A DNA stretch of 64,000 nucleotides, from the NCBI GenBank assembly GCA_029339505.1, contig JAQISU010000022.1:18804001-18868000 (forward strand). The letters run 5' to 3'. A program made the position numbers and the translations under genes. How positions within the stretch are numbered: position 1 is the stretch's first letter; every line of letters begins with the position of its first letter. The notes under the pieces were generated by a model. The model was not told where the DNA came from and searched no databases. It saw only the letters and a list, made by a program, of their open reading frames with translations. Positions 1-10,063 of the stretch are shown here, in pieces. The DNA is from Unio delphinus. Its lineage: Eukaryota > Mollusca > Bivalvia > Unionida > Unionidae.

Positions 1-1125
1 GTGTATATACACACCAGGACTGACGGAAAGCTCCTTAACATCGCCCGTCTCCGTGCAAAGACTAAAGTTACAAAGGTTCTCATCCGTGAATTGCTCTTCG
101 CCGACGATGAAGCCTTGACATCACACACGGAAGATGGACTGTAGCAGCTAGTATGCCGCCTCTCCCACGCCTGCAAGGTGTTCGGACTGACAATCAGTCT
201 GAAGAAGACGAATGTAATGGTGCAGGACGCAGAATCCTCTCCCACCATCGCCATTGAAGGGGACAACCTTGAAGTTGTTGAGGACTACACATACCTTGGG
301 TCCACCATCTCCAACTCGCTCTCCGTTGATACTGATATAAATGGCCGTATTGCTAAGGCATCAGCAGTTATGGCGAGACTGAACCAGAGGGTCTGGGACA
401 ATCACAACCTCAGCGAGAAGACCAAACTGCGCGCATACCAGGCATGCGTGCTCAGCACACTCCTTTACAGCAGCGAGGCATGGACCACCTACGCGAGTCA
501 CGTGAGGAAACTCAACAGCTTCCACTTGAGATGCTTGCGGCGTATTCCGCGTATCCAGTGGCAGGACAAAGTTCCCAACACAGAGGTTCTGAAATGCACC
601 GGCATGAACAGCATGTTCTCCATTGTCAGCGAGAGGCGCCTTCGCTGGCTAGGCCATGTTAGGAGAATGGACCCAGGCCGCATACCCAAGGACCTGCTTT
701 ACGGCGAGCTAGTAGACGGTGCACGAACGACTGGAAGGCCACGTCTGCGCTACAAAGATGTCTGCAAAAAGGACATGAAGACAGCCAACATCAACATAAA
801 CAATTGGGAGAGCTGTGGTGACGACCGCTCCGCGTGGCGTTTTGCTGTCAGACAGGGTACTCAGAAAGCTGAAGAGATGAGAAACAAACCTCGCTGCAAA
901 GAGAGCCAGGAGGAAGGCGAACCAAAAACATCCTCAGCAAGCATTAACATACACCTGCAGCAAGTGCAACAGAGACTGTCACTCAAGGGTGGGACTCTTC
1001 AGCCACTCGCGAGGGTGCAGATAGGACACCCAAATCGGAAGGTACACCATCGTCTCTCGAAGACGGACGGATGCCGACGATATATCATATCATTTAATTG
1101 TATATATCATATCATTTCATTGTAA
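1..1125 (+). pseudogene. LINE reverse transcriptase, C-terminal part (decayed)
   Basis: Reading frame 1 is open from the window edge except for one in-frame stop at 142-144. It encodes the end of a non-LTR retrotransposon RT. The catalytic FADD motif is at nt 97-108, followed by thumb-like sequence and the RLRWLGHV-x-RM / GRIPK / GRP-x-LRYKD signature typical of the C-terminus of many animal LINE polymerases. The first part of the gene lies outside the window. The region after about nt 900 is less recognisable and may be 3' UTR. The internal stop and the loss of the 5' part mark it as dead. The LINE family is not certain from sequence alone (RTE-like is possible). Confidence 0.85.
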
Positions 1126-1218
1126 ATACCATATCATTTCATTGTAAATAACATATTACATTGTATATATCTATATATCTATATGTAAATATGTATATAT
1201 GTAAATATGTATATATGA
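1078..1218. repeat. AT-rich short tandem repeats at LINE tail
   Basis: Units close to ATATCATTTCATTGTAAAT and then TATGTAAATA repeat imperfectly. They lie directly after the LINE RT fragment, as simple repeats often do at LINE 3' ends, and separate it from the virus-like relic. Confidence 0.7.
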
Positions 1219-1289
1219 AAAATGAAAACGGGTCAAAATTGACCCCCAATTATTTTGTTTATCATATTAGATATATAATATTTCATATA

Positions 1290-1667
1290 ATGAATTTCGA
1301 AAATATGAATGTCATTATTAATGAGATTTCAAATTTGAAAAATCAATTAATTCAATTGTCAGATAAATTGGATTGTGATCAGATTCTTTCTGAATATCAA
1401 GATATTGATGATAGCGCTCGGAATAATAGATATGTACTTCCAAGGGAGTATGGACTGATCAAATGAATTCAACACGCAGTAAATAATTCCCTTGCATTCA
1501 GTAACGACATCAATAAGTTTGTCCCTTTATTCACTGCTGTCGAAAAGGTCAGAAGTGAATTGGGGAAACAATATGAAATCAAACGCACAATTAACTCGAA
1601 AATCAAAACAATAAAAGCGATTATCCAACAAAATGAAAATCCCCCCTTGATTGTCTCAACACAGTGA
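1290..1667 (+). pseudogene. Relic homologue of the 16441-16809 gene
   Basis: The ATG at 1290 opens a frame matching the small protein at 16441-16809, including the shared LDCDQI motif. An in-frame TGA at 1464-1466 breaks it, but homology continues in the same frame to a TGA at 1665-1667. The function of the family is unknown to me. Confidence 0.75.
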
Positions 1668-1934
1668 GTGAAATTATCACCATGGATAATTGACACTCTA
1701 AACACAACCATACATGTTTGCAAGTATGAGTATATACAGGTACGGAACACAAATTCTATAGACAGGTATGCGCTTACTCACCTAGAACGAATTTGTATGG
1801 ACAGGTGATTTAATCACTACGCGGAAGTATGAACACAGTGTCGGGGGGGGTGAGTTTTCACTTACAATTTAAATCGTACATTAATCTATAATGGTACATG
1901 AAGCACTGAAGACTAAATTAGCACGTTAAGAGAT

Positions 1935-3049
1935 TTATCCCTGTTCGTGATTCTGTTCGAAACAAACTAAAAGCAAGACAACAATTTCAAACTGGTTTCA
2001 CAACGGTTACTGAACAATTATTCAAACCCGTCACTTCAACTACTGAGAGAGTTATTTTGGGAAAGACTATTGACGAAGAAGGTAGAAAAAAGGGTATTTT
2101 CCCATTGTTAAAACAGATAGCTGGAGATAAACAACAACCACATGATGGAGAAGAACAACAGGGTAATATTGGTAAAACAAAGGGTGTTTCTTTAGTGGAT
2201 AAAATTACCGATGAGGCTAAACACTAATAAAACAAATTCAATTATTAAAATCTAGCGATTATCACGCTTTTGGCGATTTTGCTGTTAAAAGCTATTATTC
2301 AAAAAATGATTTTTTAAAAGACGATTATAAAGGAAATATAATATCACGCGATAACTGGGTTGAAGGGTTGTATAAAATAAGCAAGAGTATTGATCGTTTA
2401 AATAGAAAGAATTGGGGTATATAGAAGTTAAAAAAGAAATTCATAATTATGATATACAAGAACAACAAGAAATAAGACAACAAGAGAGGAAACGTCAAAC
2501 ACCAACACGGAGACAAAAAAAAAACATGAAGAACCTCAATGGGATATACCACTTGAGGACGATTTAGAGAGGAAACGTCAAACACCAACACGGAGACAAA
2601 CACGGAGACATAAAAAACAAGAAAAAGAATCTAAATTGGATATACCGCTTGAGGATGATTTAGAGAGGAAACGTCAAACACCAACACAGATACAAAAAAC
2701 AAGAAGAACCTCAATGGGATACACCACTTGAAGATGATGATGAATTTCTTAGATGCTTACAAGATCAGGAAAAGGACAAACAAGGTGCAACTGGTACAAC
2801 TGAAAAAATGGAGATGGATATTCACGAGGGTTTTCAGGTAGTGGTCTAGTTCATTGTCCTAGTAGTATTCTCGGGGATATATCACGATTATAAATTCTCG
2901 TAGGAGGGAAACGAGCCGGAAATAACTCACTGGAAGTAATTAATGAGGCAGCTGATATCTGCAGACGACTATTTGAGGGTGGTATCATGGATATTGGTTT
3001 ATATCGAGATTTTATTGATGAGCTAGCGGACGGTAACCACAGTGATTAA
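1935..3049 (+). pseudogene. Relic homologue of the 17004-18104 virion-type gene
   Basis: Both ends match the gene at 17004-18104: the N-terminal part ending near TEQLFKP, and the C-terminal domain with GGKRAGNNS, INEAADICRRLF and GGIMDI. The frame is broken many times. The middle holds three diverged tandem repeats of about 90 bp (from roughly 2485, 2570 and 2660) in the place where the intact copy has a short Glu/Gln repeat, so this linker is hypervariable. Confidence 0.75.
2485..2760 (+). repeat. Three tandem ~90-bp repeats inside the relic gene
   Basis: Each unit starts near AGAGGAAACGTCAAACACCA and ends near a GGATAYACCACTTGA-type sequence. They expand the coding linker of the relic 17004-type gene. 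Confidence 0.75.
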
Positions 3050-3122
3050 TTTGATGACTTCGTCGCTGATGACTTCGTCATCCGTGATGAATCACTGATT
3101 AGATAAATATCATTTAAATAAG

Positions 3123-3568
3123 ATGATCATACACTACAACCACAACAAACCAACCATGTAGTAAACTCACGTTTGCCAGTTTATAGAGCGCACTATGTAG
3201 ATGTTCTCGGTAATACCATTGCAGGTTTATTTGCAAGAATGGCTCCCAAAATAACACCAATCGCAAAACAATTATCAATGAAAGCTATTGATGTTATTCG
3301 TGATAAGGGTATTAGCGCTGTTGGTGATGTTGCCGGGAAAGCATTTTTCGCGGCTAAAGAAAAACTAGTAGCCTTAGTTCAGCGGCGAAAGAAACCAATG
3401 ACAAAATTAATGGGGTTACTACCATCTACGGAAATTATACCTGCAAGTATTAGCAAAATAATAAACAACGCGGTGGAGCAGAATATAGCATCACGGTAAT
3501 ACACTCAGGGAAATATTACTACAAATATGATAGCGGGAAGTGGTTTTAAATCGCGAGCGAGATCATGA
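3123..3568 (+). pseudogene. Relic of pVI-like minor virion protein gene
   Basis: Begins with the same MIIHYNH start as the gene at 18202-18702. It is frameshifted near 3165 and stopped near 3498. The conserved amphipathic segment (GLFARMAP, QLSMKAIDVIRDKGISAVGD) and the IAGSG motif near the C-terminus are retained. The Ser/Asn/Gly-rich palindrome-containing insert of the intact copy is absent here. Confidence 0.8.
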
Positions 3569-3633
3569 TTTAGATCAAGAAATACATATGTTAATAATAA
3601 TAATATAATGACAATAACAATAATGACAATAAT

Positions 3634-5045
3634 ATGTTCAAATCGGCTCCTGACCCAGCGTTGGATTTAGATGCACCAGCGTTGGATTTAGATGCACCAG
3701 TACCCAAGAATGATTTTATACGTGATTATCAGTTTTAGTCCTATAATGCAATAGAGCCAAATATTCGATCAAGAATCGAACTTCAAGTCCGGGATACCAG
3801 CAAATACTTTCTACCCTTTGAAGCGTTTATTGAAGTAGAAGGAGAACTCTTAACAAATGTTGCAGCTGATACACTATATGCAGATGACCCAAATGTCCGA
3901 GTTGGTTTTGTCAATAATGGTATCATGGCGCTATTTGAGAGTGCTAGATACATGATTGATGGAAGAGAAATCGAGTCTATAGAACATGATGTTGATGTTA
4001 CCACAACAATAGTGGGGTTGGCAAGATATTCTGATGAATTTATAAGATCGGCAGGTCCATCTATGATGTTTTCTAAGGATCTCACTGATCACGCTGAACA
4101 CATTCCGTATGAAATAAGACAACCAAAAGATCGTGTTGGTGCTCCTAATGCTGATATCGAAAATATGATTATAAATAATTATCCTAATTACAACTTAGGT
4201 TTTGCAACACGTGTAGCATCGTTGGAAAGACAGCGTCGACATTTTTCATTCGCGATTCCACTGCATCATATTTTCGGATTTTGCAGAAATGTTAGAAAAG
4301 TTATCTATGGAGCGAAGCATACAGTAGTACTCTTGAGAAAGGGTAGTGATAATGATCCAATCTGGCATGGTGCTGGTGTTGCTGATGGTAAAGTCATTAT
4401 ATCAAAATTATTATTGTTTATGCCAGTAATGACTCCATCAATCACCGCAGAAAACAGATTACTATCATTTATGAATACAGGCGGCAAATCATTGCTATCA
4501 TGGCTAACAACAACAACAGATACCATAGATTCTAATCTTAATGGAACACTTACATGGCACCTGGTATCAAAACAAGGTGTTTCAGCTCCGCGTCATATAT
4601 TTATTGCGTTACAGGATAGAGCGCGATTGGGTTCACAATTATGCAGCCATATGATATTTGATCATTTGGGTGTTAATGAAGTTTCGTTGAAGATAAACGG
4701 TCAAGAAGAACCAGCCGAGGATATACTACTTGATTACGGAACCAACCAAATAGCACGCGTGTATCATCGTTTGTTGTCATTTATGGGACGCGATAATAAT
4801 GTAGATACCGTTTGCAAATATCACAGTTGGATTTTAGAAAACTATATCCCATCTACTACTTTTCGTTGGAACATCTTGACTTAACCAGACAACCCGTCGT
4901 TGACATACACTTTCAAGCTCGTGTAACCGATCCTCCTGCTGGTGGTTACAGAGCATTTGCTGTCATACTCAGTGACAAATCAACGCTACTCGAAGGTGTT
5001 GGTGGAAGAATGAGAGTAGTTGATGCACCAGTAGAAAATATGTAG
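3634..5045 (+). pseudogene. Relic of double-jelly-roll major capsid protein gene
   Basis: Homologous throughout to the capsid gene at 19396-20815. Breaks: an in-frame TAG at 3736-3738 and a frameshift near 4812. A perfect 21-bp duplication lies at about 3659-3700, near the start. The region 3925-4884 is one long open stretch with retained motifs such as NNGIMALFESARY and IPLHHIFGFCRNVRKVIYG. Confidence 0.85.
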
Positions 5046-5074
5046 ACAATTAGATCAATCTGTTATTAAATAAA

Positions 5075-5547
5075 ATGTCATATAGTCATGTTAGTGTTAC
5101 GTTAACTCCTGGTCAAATTAAAAAATTGCAATCGGAATCAGCTAACAAATGTGGAACCACAAGATCGCTGAAGCACAATCAGATGTCTGGCGGTCAGAAT
5201 AAACTGTCATTGACAGCTCGTAAGATAAAACACTTCAATGATGCCATCAAAGATAAAAAAAAGTTGTTCAGGTTACTCTCTCTGCGGCCGCAATTAAAAA
5301 CATGATAAAATCAGGTGATATATTCTCACTTTTCGCTGCGTTACCAGCGTTGATTGCGGCAAAGGCCCCAGCGGTAGCAAAAGCCGCCGCGCTAGGAGCC
5401 GTTGGTACAGCGGCAGGGATGGCACTAAAGGAAGCTACCAGACAAGGATACAAAAAAAGGAAACGATCAGGAAAGGGTCTAAGACTACCAGGAACTCCAT
5501 ATTCATGGTACAGCGGAAAGGACCTGAGACTAGGAACAGTTTACTAA
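5075..5547 (+). pseudogene. Relic of pX-like basic virion protein gene
   Basis: Matches 20901-21362: N-terminal VTLTPGQ-KKLQS, central MSGG, Ala-rich hydrophobic segment, then a basic tail and LRLPGTP. A frameshift in the A-rich run near 5262 separates the N- and C-terminal parts into two frames. Confidence 0.75.
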
Positions 5548-5558
5548 CAATAGTTCCC

Positions 5559-5978
5559 ATGTCAAATTTTGATTTACTCGATGCTGCTAAAAAACTAGCG
5601 ATAAAAAACTTTAGAGGTGTCTTTATGAAAGATCAATTACCACAACAACCAAACAACGCTGAAAACGGTATCATTAATGTGGATAACAGCAGTGGACCTG
5701 GAACTCACTGGGTTGCATACGCGATTGATCCGCGTGTGATTGTTTATTTCGATTCATATGGATTAGCACCACCTAAAGAATTTATGCGTGATATAAACCG
5801 CTTAAAAACTCCTATCTGGTATTCCACGCTACCAACAAAGACAATGAATGACCCATCAATATGTGGTATAGAAGTATTAATTGCCTTCAACGCTATTTCA
5901 TCATCGGGAAAACCACCACATAAAACCGTACACGAATATACGAGTAATCGCTTTATAGAGAGAAATTATATAAAATAA
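5559..5978 (+). pseudogene. Relic copy of adenain-type cysteine protease (frame still open)
   Basis: 139 codons from the ATG at 5559, aligned with the protease at 21398. The triad positions are kept: GTHW (His), YFDSYG (Asp) and a Cys-Gly in SICGIEV. The frame is open although all neighbours are broken, so it may simply have escaped mutation. Listed as a pseudogene because its element is dead. The C-terminus differs from the intact copy, which carries a palindrome insert there. Confidence 0.75.
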
Positions 5979-5979
5979 C

Positions 5980-6500
5980 ATGATTGATATTTTGGGGAGA
6001 TCTTTATCAAGCCTGATAAAACCCACCACGGAAATATCTGCAACCGGTGATGTAAAAATATAATCGAAGATGAAATAGCTGGGATGTTAAACCTCGCAAG
6101 TGTTGACCCAAATTAAATAGTTGTATTTCAAGATCGTCAGGGTAAATTGAAAAGTAGTCATGTTTCCTTTGATGATATCTTACTTAAACGACGCGGCGCA
6201 GTAGATATCGTGAATAACGTGTACGCGATCTAACACGGATCATTTACGTGGACACCATCCACTAACATATTAAATATCACTGCGGCCGTCAAAGGTATTT
6301 ATCGATTAACACTGGTGTCGCCGACTCAATTTAATATTTCATCAACGAGTTCATCTGGGGGCAACAATATGATATCAACGATCATCGACAAAGAAACAAC
6401 TGAATGATTCATAATAGCATCCACTGATAATAATTTGGCTAGGGTTTCAGTAGCATTGTATGTGGAATTCGTAGCGGATTTAAGTAAACAACTGAATTGA
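5980..6500 (+). pseudogene. Relic homologue of the 21860-22888 gene, internally deleted
   Basis: The start (MIDI, then the DRQGKLKSS region) and the end (RLT-VSPTQFNISS, WYVEFV-DLSKQLN) match 21860-22888. About 500 bp of the middle (intact 22090-22590) is deleted and several stops are present. The stop that interrupts the intact copy at 22259 falls in the deleted part, so the relic cannot show whether it is ancestral. Confidence 0.7.
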
Positions 6501-6552
6501 ATTCACTGGCGAATTTAATGCCAGCAATTTGAAATCTGTTATAATAAATGAA

Positions 6553-6999
6553 ATGTCATCATTTGCAACGTCACAGAAATATCGCTATGATCAGGTCAGA
6601 GAATTTCAAACTAAACTCAAAACACTCACTGAGGAGTACCAAACAAAAATAAAAAAATACCGACGAAGAATTACCGCAGTTGATGTTACCTTGTACTCGG
6701 TATCAGGTGTAATCACCGGAGCTGGTATAATACTCTCCTCGGTGACAATGATAGCTGTTCCAATTTGTATATCAGCGGCGACAACAATTGCTGAAATTAT
6801 TTCAATAATAATAAAAAAATTATCCTCGATGATATCGTCGTCACTCGATGACACATTAATATCCGATAGTGAGTTTTCAGCGATGGTCTGTGTTTATGAT
6901 TCCGCGATGTCAAAATTAGAAAAACAACATGAGTATAATAACAATGGTAACATCGCAAGAACTACTTCAACAAATAGCCGAAAACAGAAACCCCGGTGA
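6553..6999 (+). pseudogene. Relic of two-segment membrane protein gene
   Basis: Homologue of 22961-23518 with the same YRYDQV-EFQTKL start and hydrophobic VYSVSGVIT-type segment. A deletion removes the part after the second hydrophobic stretch. It overlaps the next gene as in the intact copy. Confidence 0.7.
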
Positions 7000-8337
7000 A
7001 AACCAGCATGATCTCAATAACCTCAACGAATCTTGAATTCAGAGTGAATTTCCCTTCTGCGATTCCGGTGAAGGAGATAGAACTAGCAAAATTACGAGTG
7101 TATCACAGTTGGCCTAACATTAGATCAGCACCATTTGGTGGTCAACAACCGAATAATTCCCTGGCGTTTGCGTGCAAGAATAAACCCGATGGTACTCCAG
7201 ATTGGAACGTTGTTTCCATACCATCTGGGTCATACCAAATCGAACAAATCAATAACGAATTTCAGCGCAGAATAAAATCCATTACTGGAAAAGAATCGAA
7301 AATCGCTATAAACAGTTCATGAACCAACACTATCATCCACGATTGAGATAAACTCACCCGGATATGTCGTAGATATCTATCAGAATTCTATAAGGACAAT
7401 ACTAGGGTGGCCTGAAAAAAATCCACTACCCGAACCACAAAAATCTGATTATATTTCAACGAAGGATGATTATCATGGTTATAATAAAGCACAATCGTCC
7501 ATTTTCCATATTTTGGCTCCTCCTATACTACCCTAGTCCTAAATTAACATATATGTTACCGCTAGATACTCTTTTTAATCGTTTAAGAGCAGTATCAGCT
7601 GCTAATAATACAGGATATTTTATAATAGAAGAACCAGAAATTACCAAACAATTTACAGCGATGAATAGCGATTTTGAGCAAATTAGACTTATAACGGAAA
7701 TTAGTACAATTCCTCCCAACCGAAAGAATGTCATCAAGTACATGGAGATATGTAACAAAATTATCGCCGACATGGAAGAATTAATTTGCAAACTATTCAA
7801 CTTATATTAGGTGATGATCACGCCCAAACGAGAACAGAATTTGCAAAGAAATATAATATACCCGTAGAGGATATTCCCACGTTTAAATTTCCAGGTTATA
7901 ATACCTCAAAGATGAAAAAAATCTCTCAATGATGCCATAGATGATGGTTTCAAAAGGATTCACGACGCATGGAAAAAATAACACAACAACAAACCACTAT
8001 TCTCAAACATAATAATGACCCAGACGGTGGTGGTAGGCATATTGTTCCTCAAAACGTCAATATATCCTCGGTGATTGCATTGAATTTAGTATGTGATGTT
8101 ATCGAAGGAAGTTACCAAATAAATCTCGAAAGATCAAATCAAGCCCAACAGGGATATATTTTATATTCATTTGCACCAACAGCTCCACCCGGATTTTTAA
8201 TAATTGAGGATCCAACTAATCCAGTGTATATGCGATGTCATAATAATTCATTAACGAGAATTAATTTTAACTCACTGACCAGTCAAATAATTTGATTGAT
8301 TTACGAGGTGAGGTTTTACAAATTAGTCTGTGAAATC
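6944..8337 (+). pseudogene. Relic of penton-like minor capsid gene
   Basis: Homologue of 23424-24758. Recognisable blocks are LAKLRVYHSWPNIRS, GSYQIEQIN and, at the end, IALNLVCDVIEG, QQGYILYSFAPTAPPGFL and the LTDQ-type tail. The frame is broken at about 7319, 7800, 7930 and 8280. Confidence 0.8.
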
Positions 8338-8341
8338 GTAA

Positions 8342-8577
8342 AAAGATTTTTACCCCCATAGCAGCAGAGAGGACGCGACAACGACTTTGCGTCTCCAAAG
8401 GAAACTTTTGTTTTTCGATTGAGGAGAAAGCCTTGGTTAGCCAAATAGACACTGCCAAGTTGTCCGATTCGCCTTCTCTGCTATGGAGGTAAAAATCTTT
8501 TTTCGATTTTGGAGGAAGCCTTGGTTTGCCAAATAGACGCTTTTATAAAGTTGTCGGATTCGCCCTCTCTGCTGCTG
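8342..8577. repeat. Degenerate right terminal repeat of the relic element
   Basis: The end (GCCTTGG-TTGCC-AAATAGACGC ... TCTCTGCTGCTG) aligns with the outer end of the intact TIR (25000-25041). The outer motif occurs twice in tandem (about 8425-8485 and 8510-8577), and an inverted copy lies inside at about 8353-8378, so the same terminal architecture as in the intact TIR is visible in decayed form. Confidence 0.65.
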
Positions 8578-8584
8578 TTCATAA

Positions 8585-8589
8585 TACTT
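8585..8589. repeat. Target site duplication, left copy (TACTT)
   Basis: TACTT directly precedes the first base of the left TIR and recurs directly after the right TIR at 25042-25046. Retroviral-type integrases leave 4-6 bp duplications. Confidence 0.8.
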
Positions 8590-8872
8590 AGCAGCAGAGG
8601 AGGTGAACAGACCAACTTTTACAGGCGTCGATTTAGCAAACTGAGGCTTTCTCGAAAATGCTTAATATAAGCCTCCATTCATCAAAATAAAATTAAAAAA
8701 AAAAACGACGCCATTTTTGTTGTCACCATCCCCTTTGCTGCTTGGAACTTTCAGTTCTGAGTTAACGATGCTTGGAAAATTCGTGGAGTTTTCGGGTAAA
8801 AAAAAAGACGCCATTTAGTTGACGTTCACCTCCTCGGCTGCTAATGCGCTAACTAAATATTTGATCAAGTCC
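8590..8872 (+). repeat. Left terminal inverted repeat (283 bp)
   Basis: Starts AGCAGCAGAGGAGGTGAACA and is matched in inverse orientation by 24759-25041; the homopolymer runs I counted (A11, A9) agree. An inverted, slightly diverged copy of the outer motif lies at the inner end (about 8819-8842), so each TIR is itself flanked by inverted motifs. The last 24 bp of the packaging ATPase reading frame lie inside this repeat. Confidence 0.95.
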
Positions 8873-9511
8873 GATACGATATCTTGTCCGAGGGTCTGAT
8901 AAATTTATCGTCACAAATCCGTGTGGGATTGTCTGAGCGTGGCTAAAGAAATTTCTAAATCGATTATGATCCATATCACCACCGCACCAAGTTTGCCAAA
9001 TATTTCTAAGAGTATGAGTATCAACTCCGTTAAATACACACAGCATATTGCAGTTATCTCTGATCACTTTTGGTATTTGAGTGTAACGTTGAGTGATATA
9101 TATCACATCGGTGTTTTTGTGACGCCCCCGGGAAAATATTCTAGCAGGATTCTTTTGATTATCTAACATGATATCATCAAATACGACTAAATTGTTAATA
9201 CTTCCATCAATATCATCAATACTAGGTGCCTCTTCGATATCGGTTATAAACTCAATAACACCATCACCGTTAATTTCTTGCGCGGCATCATTAAAATCCT
9301 TTAATACTTCATAACATCGTTGATCGTCTACACTCGGAGCAATCATGTACAATTTATCCCACTTCATCCATCTCGTTATCAAATTAAGTAGCAATTGTGT
9401 TTTACCACTTCCAGATGGTCCGATGATAATCGCGCGAATAGAATTTGGTAACATTGCATGGTGTCTAATAGGTTCCCGTCGTCTCGTAGCTGAATAATCA
9501 ATTACATTCAT
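8849..9511 (-). CDS. DNA-packaging ATPase (A32/FtsK-like)
   Basis: 220 aa from the ATG at 9511; the frame is open further upstream, but that part overlaps the divergent gene and does not look like the family. Walker A GPSGSGKT at residues 31-38 and Walker B NNLVVFDD at about 106-113 are clear, with a following polar motif (YITQRY, IRDN) of the packaging-ATPase type. Proteins of this family pump the genome into preformed capsids. The length is normal for the family. It is divergent from the zinc ribbon gene, with only 19 bp between starts. The final codons fall in the left TIR, and their sequence is therefore also present as non-coding DNA at the right end. Confidence 0.9.
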   Translation of the reverse strand: MNVIDYSATRRREPIRHHAMLPNSIRAIIIGPSGSGKTQLLLNLITRWMKWDKLYMIAPSVDDQRCYEVLKDFNDAAQEINGDGVIEFITDIEEAPSIDDIDGSINNLVVFDDIMLDNQKNPARIFSRGRHKNTDVIYITQRYTQIPKVIRDNCNMLCVFNGVDTHTLRNIWQTWCGGDMDHNRFRNFFSHAQTIPHGFVTINLSDPRTRYRIGLDQIFS

Positions 9512-9530
9512 GCCGTTATATAATATAATT
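9512..9530. promoter_or_regulatory. Bidirectional TATA-like start region
   Basis: The only DNA between the divergent ATPase and zinc ribbon starts is GCCGTTATATAATATAATT. TATA-rich sequence directly before ATG is common in this element (14593, 16433, 19382, 20893, 21854), suggesting very short leaders. Inferred, not proven. Confidence 0.45.
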
Positions 9531-9713
9531 ATGGATCTATATTGTGTGAAGTGTAGGACGCGTACTGGCACAAATGACTTGACGACGATTACAACGAAAA
9601 ATAATCGATCAGCGCTTTCTGGTAAATGCGTACAATGTAGTACGAAAAAATTTAGATTTACTTCCACGAAACCTTTAAAAAAAAACGAGGAGGTGATATT
9701 GCAGCCAAATTGA
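9531..9713 (+). CDS. Small zinc ribbon protein (DUF5679-like)
   Basis: 60 aa. Two CxxC pairs (YCVKC at residues 3-7, KCVQC at about 36-40) enclose a short beta-rich stretch with GKC and KKFRF, the layout of viral/phage zinc ribbons of the DUF5679 type. The ATG at 9531 is preferred over 9510 because the extra residues overlap the ATPase start. The frame ends at TGA 9711-9713, but an A AAA AAC heptamer at 9680-9686, in the correct phase, could pass ribosomes into the -1 frame encoding PLA2, giving a fusion. The zinc ribbon may bind nucleic acid or protein; the role is not known. Confidence 0.75.
   Translation: MDLYCVKCRTRTGTNDLTTITTKNNRSALSGKCVQCSTKKFRFTSTKPLKKNEEVILQPN
9680..9686 (+). promoter_or_regulatory. 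Candidate -1 ribosomal frameshift site (A AAA AAC)
   Basis: The heptamer is in the 0-frame phase of the upstream zinc ribbon ORF (codons AAA AAC). Slippage by -1 enters a frame open up to the PLA2 domain, which has no ATG of its own before its catalytic region. A AAA AAC is a known efficient slippery sequence (retroviral gag-pro). GGAGGTG at 9689-9695 could pair with CACCTTCC near 9760, but the spacing is short and I did not fold it. A simple one-base change in the A9 run is the alternative. Confidence 0.55.
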
Positions 9714-10045
9714 CAAAACTCCCAGGAACACCGTGGGCAAAGTATCCAGGAGAAAAGCACCTTCCAGGATATAGCTACTGTGGACCGGGAACACGATTAG
9801 ATATCAGACTTGATGATCAAAATTTACCCCGACCCGGCGAGTATCCAATAAACGCTATTGATAAGGCGTGTCATGCTCATGATGTCGCTTATAAAAGCAG
9901 CAATCTTCAACACAGACATCTCGCAGATGTAAAATTAATTCATGCGTTAAATGCTATTCCTGATAAATCCTTCAAAGAAAAGTTGGCTTCTTGGTTGGTA
10001 AAATCTGCTATGAAGGGTAAATTGATGTTAGGTGCTGGTAATTGA
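9686..10045 (+). CDS. Phospholipase A2 domain protein (parvovirus VP1-like PLA2)
   Basis: Calcium-loop motif YCGPG and catalytic HDVAY (His-Asp dyad with following Tyr) are present with typical spacing. They are preceded by the GGDIAAKL / KLPGTPW lead-in and followed by a Leu/Lys-rich helix region ending in GAGN. Such domains hydrolyse phospholipids and help some viruses leave endosomes; a similar role here is inference. There is no in-frame ATG upstream of the catalytic loop: the frame opens after a stop at 9653 and contains only a TTG at 9710. Translation therefore probably depends on -1 frameshifting from the zinc ribbon gene, a non-AUG start, or correction of a homopolymer error. Confidence 0.8.
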   Translation, partial: RGGDIAAKLTKLPGTPWAKYPGEKHLPGYSYCGPGTRLDIRLDDQNLPRPGEYPINAIDKACHAHDVAYKSSNLQHRHLADVKLIHALNAIPDKSFKEKLASWLVKSAMKGKLMLGAGN

Positions 10046-10060
10046 AAATGCTAGCATTTT
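10045..10060. repeat. Perfect 16-bp palindrome after PLA2 gene
   Basis: AAAATGCT/AGCATTTT at the PLA2 stop codon, just before the integrase ATG. First of the mini-palindrome family described under findings. Confidence 0.8.
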
Positions 10061-10063
10061 AAT

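Larger units (their letters stand above)
1290..8577 (+). mobile_element. Decayed partial copy of the virus-like (adintovirus/Maverick-type) element
   Basis: Every plus-strand gene of the right half of the intact element (16441-24758) has a counterpart here in the same order, from the 16441-type gene to the penton-like gene, followed by a degenerate right terminus. The replication half (ATPase, integrase, polymerase) is missing; a LINE fragment lies upstream instead. Most genes carry stops, frameshifts or deletions. The relic diverges clearly from the intact copy, so it is an older, separate insertion and not a recent duplication. It is useful for comparison because sequence present only in the intact copy stands out. 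Confidence 0.88.

Noticed and set aside
8849..9760. 303-codon version of the packaging ATPase starting at 9760
   Set aside because: The extra 83 N-terminal residues are the antisense of the zinc ribbon gene and precede a clear family start at 9511.
9710..10045. PLA2 gene starting at TTG 9710
   Set aside because: A TTG start is unlikely in a eukaryotic setting, and the conserved GGDIAAKL lead-in lies upstream of it in the same frame. The frame is better explained by frameshifting or an indel.
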